DNA of 64,000 bases from Saturnia japonica (lineage: Eukaryota > Arthropoda > Insecta > Lepidoptera > Saturniidae), in the NCBI GenBank assembly GCA_033032175.1, contig CM065323.1:14260001-14324000 (forward strand). The letters are read 5' to 3'. The notes under the pieces are model-generated. The model did no database searches. It saw only the letters and a list, made by a program, of their open reading frames with translations, and was not told where the DNA came from. Both the position numbers and the translations under genes were made by a program. Within the stretch, counting starts at the first letter, position 1. The number at the start of each line of letters is the position of its first letter. Shown here piece by piece: positions 63,046-64,000 of the stretch.

Positions 63046-63813
63046 TTAGGTTAAATAACTAGAAATTAATTCTGTGCATCCTATACCCCAAGTAGGTGGC
63101 ACCGTCAAAGGCAAGTTTTTTGGCAAGCGTTTGTATGGATATAATACCATAGGTGGAGCAATTTTGCCACCAGCTGAAACGTTAACTAAGACAGTTAAGC
63201 ATTCTTTATCGTCGTTAGCAACTCTGTTATACACACGCTTGCCACCTTTTTTTACTAAGACGTCTTTTTCTTTGGGACAGAGAAAAAAGGCAGTTTCGTC
63301 GCAGTTATAAACTCTTGACTCATCTGCAAGTACACTTAATAAATTATTTGTTTCAAAATAACTTTTGACTCTACCAAACCAATTGCGCACATCTTGTTCA
63401 GTTATTTTGTTTCGATGAGTTGGCAAAGTTTGTGCTACTCTCTTTGCAACTGTTGGGTGTCTTGATAAGAAATTAGTAAGCCAATGTTTACCAGGGATGC
63501 CATCTTTAAAAGTGTTTGGTCGGTTTAAATTTTCAACCAGCTTTGCCACTCCTTGCTTCAATTGCTCCTTAGAAACTGGGAAACCGTGTTTTCCTAGATA
63601 ATGGATCCAGTCAACAATTTTCATTTCTTCCGATTTTGAGAGTACCGTTTTTCTGCCGGGTATATCGCGACAATATTTTTTGGCACGTTTGTCCCGCAAT
63701 GTCGTTTCTGGAATATTGTACTGTCGAGAAACTTTATAAACACTACTGCCATTACTAATTGCTGTAATAGCATTTTGAAGATCCTCTTCCGTGTACTTTT
63801 TTCTTGACTTCAT
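63046..63813 (-). pseudogene. Pogo/Tigger-type transposase, C-terminally truncated
   Basis: I take the start at ATG 63813 (MKSRKKYTEEDLQ), because the family begins with this Psq-type helix-turn-helix. The upstream ATG in frame would add six odd residues, and TTGTAG just before 63813 looks like a splice acceptor. Layout: Psq HTH at about 1-50 (SVYKVSRQYNIPETTLRDK), a CENP-B-type HTH at about 65-140 (GKHWLTNFLSRHP), then the DDE domain with the first Asp in VYNCDETAFFLCP, and GGKIAPPMVLYPYKRLP. It ends abruptly after WGIGCTE, before the remaining catalytic Asp residues. It is not an active transposase. Confidence 0.8.
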
Positions 63814-63831
63814 TATCCTACAATAAAACAA

Positions 63832-64000
63832 TTACAATAATAAAATAATTTATTATGTTTTTTTTTATCGTAGCACTGCAAAGTGACAACACTGTCCCTG
63901 ATGGTAAGCACAATGTAATCCAATAATATCGGCGACTACCGTGGGATCAACAATCCATCGTAAGTCGCCGCTGTCATGCCGGCCTGCTTAAATGTCTCTT
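63832..64000. other. Window end, repeat-like sequence
   Basis: GATGGTAAGCA and GGCGACTACCGTGGGATCAACAATCC followed by GCCGGCCTGCTT resemble widespread lepidopteran LINE 3' ends. The element cannot be assigned from this length. Confidence 0.3.

Noticed and set aside
1..64000. CRISPR arrays, bacterial operons, tRNA or rRNA genes
   Set aside because: No spaced direct-repeat array, no cloverleaf or rRNA-like segment, and no prokaryotic gene layout was seen. The DNA is eukaryotic with spliced genes and retroelements.

Overview
This window is AT-rich, intron-bearing animal DNA packed with retrotransposons. It is almost certainly insect and most likely lepidopteran. I base that on the SART/TRAS/R1-like non-LTR ORFs, several BEL/Pao elements, copia elements with the GGTTATGGGCCCAG primer site, a pogo-type transposase, and frequent TACCTACCTA strings. 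I see no bacterial genes, rRNA, tRNA or CRISPR.

0.5-34.5 kb holds seven copies (c1-c7) of one minus-strand composite repeat. Its core is a small five-exon gene that I reconstructed from splice sites and reading phase. All four introns are phase 1 and the product is 141 residues, Ser- and acid-rich, and not recognised. Copies c3 (8766-10600) and c6 (25176-27008) are intact across all five exons. c1, c2, c4, c5 and c7 are damaged or partial, and a lone exon-3 piece lies at 34423-34510. The large third intron carries a BEL/Pao pol fragment in every copy. In five copies (c1, c4-c7) a 3'-truncated R1-like retrotransposon (GC-rich 5' UTR plus a 552-codon gag-like ORF1) lies directly upstream. Its stop codon overlaps the gene's ATG as TAATG. 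c1/c2, c4/c5 and c6/c7 are head-to-tail neighbours.

Other elements separate the copies. A broken I/Jockey-superfamily LINE lies at 5300-7213, followed by a BEL remnant (7215-8443). One copia element (11251-15760 plus 22281-23353, same TGTAT target duplication at both outer ends) has c4+c5 sitting inside it. Two solo LTRs are nested in that copia. The c4-c5 stretch has anomalous sequence: c4 is riddled with small gaps, and 21300-22280 reads as a column-by-column blend of R1 ORF1 and copia. Part of this layout may therefore be an assembly artefact.

34.5-42.6 kb is a mosaic: gypsy gag/protease with LTR, a BEL gag carrying a 451-bp insertion, a LINE 3' end with a (CTTT)n tail, two head-to-head R1-like ORF1 regions, and an unidentified broken ORF. 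42.6-51 kb is mainly AT-rich and empty, apart from a long clean R1-like RT-RNase H ORF (44801-47008), an LTR-like GC patch, a decayed RT fragment and a second copia 5' end. 51.4-56.7 kb is a nearly full-length but broken BEL/Pao element. 56.88-61.94 kb is a young gypsy element (374-bp LTRs with one difference, TACC target duplication, A_AAA_AAC slippery site between gag and pol). A truncated pogo-type transposase ends the window.

The only non-transposon gene candidates are the two intact copies of the 141-residue gene.
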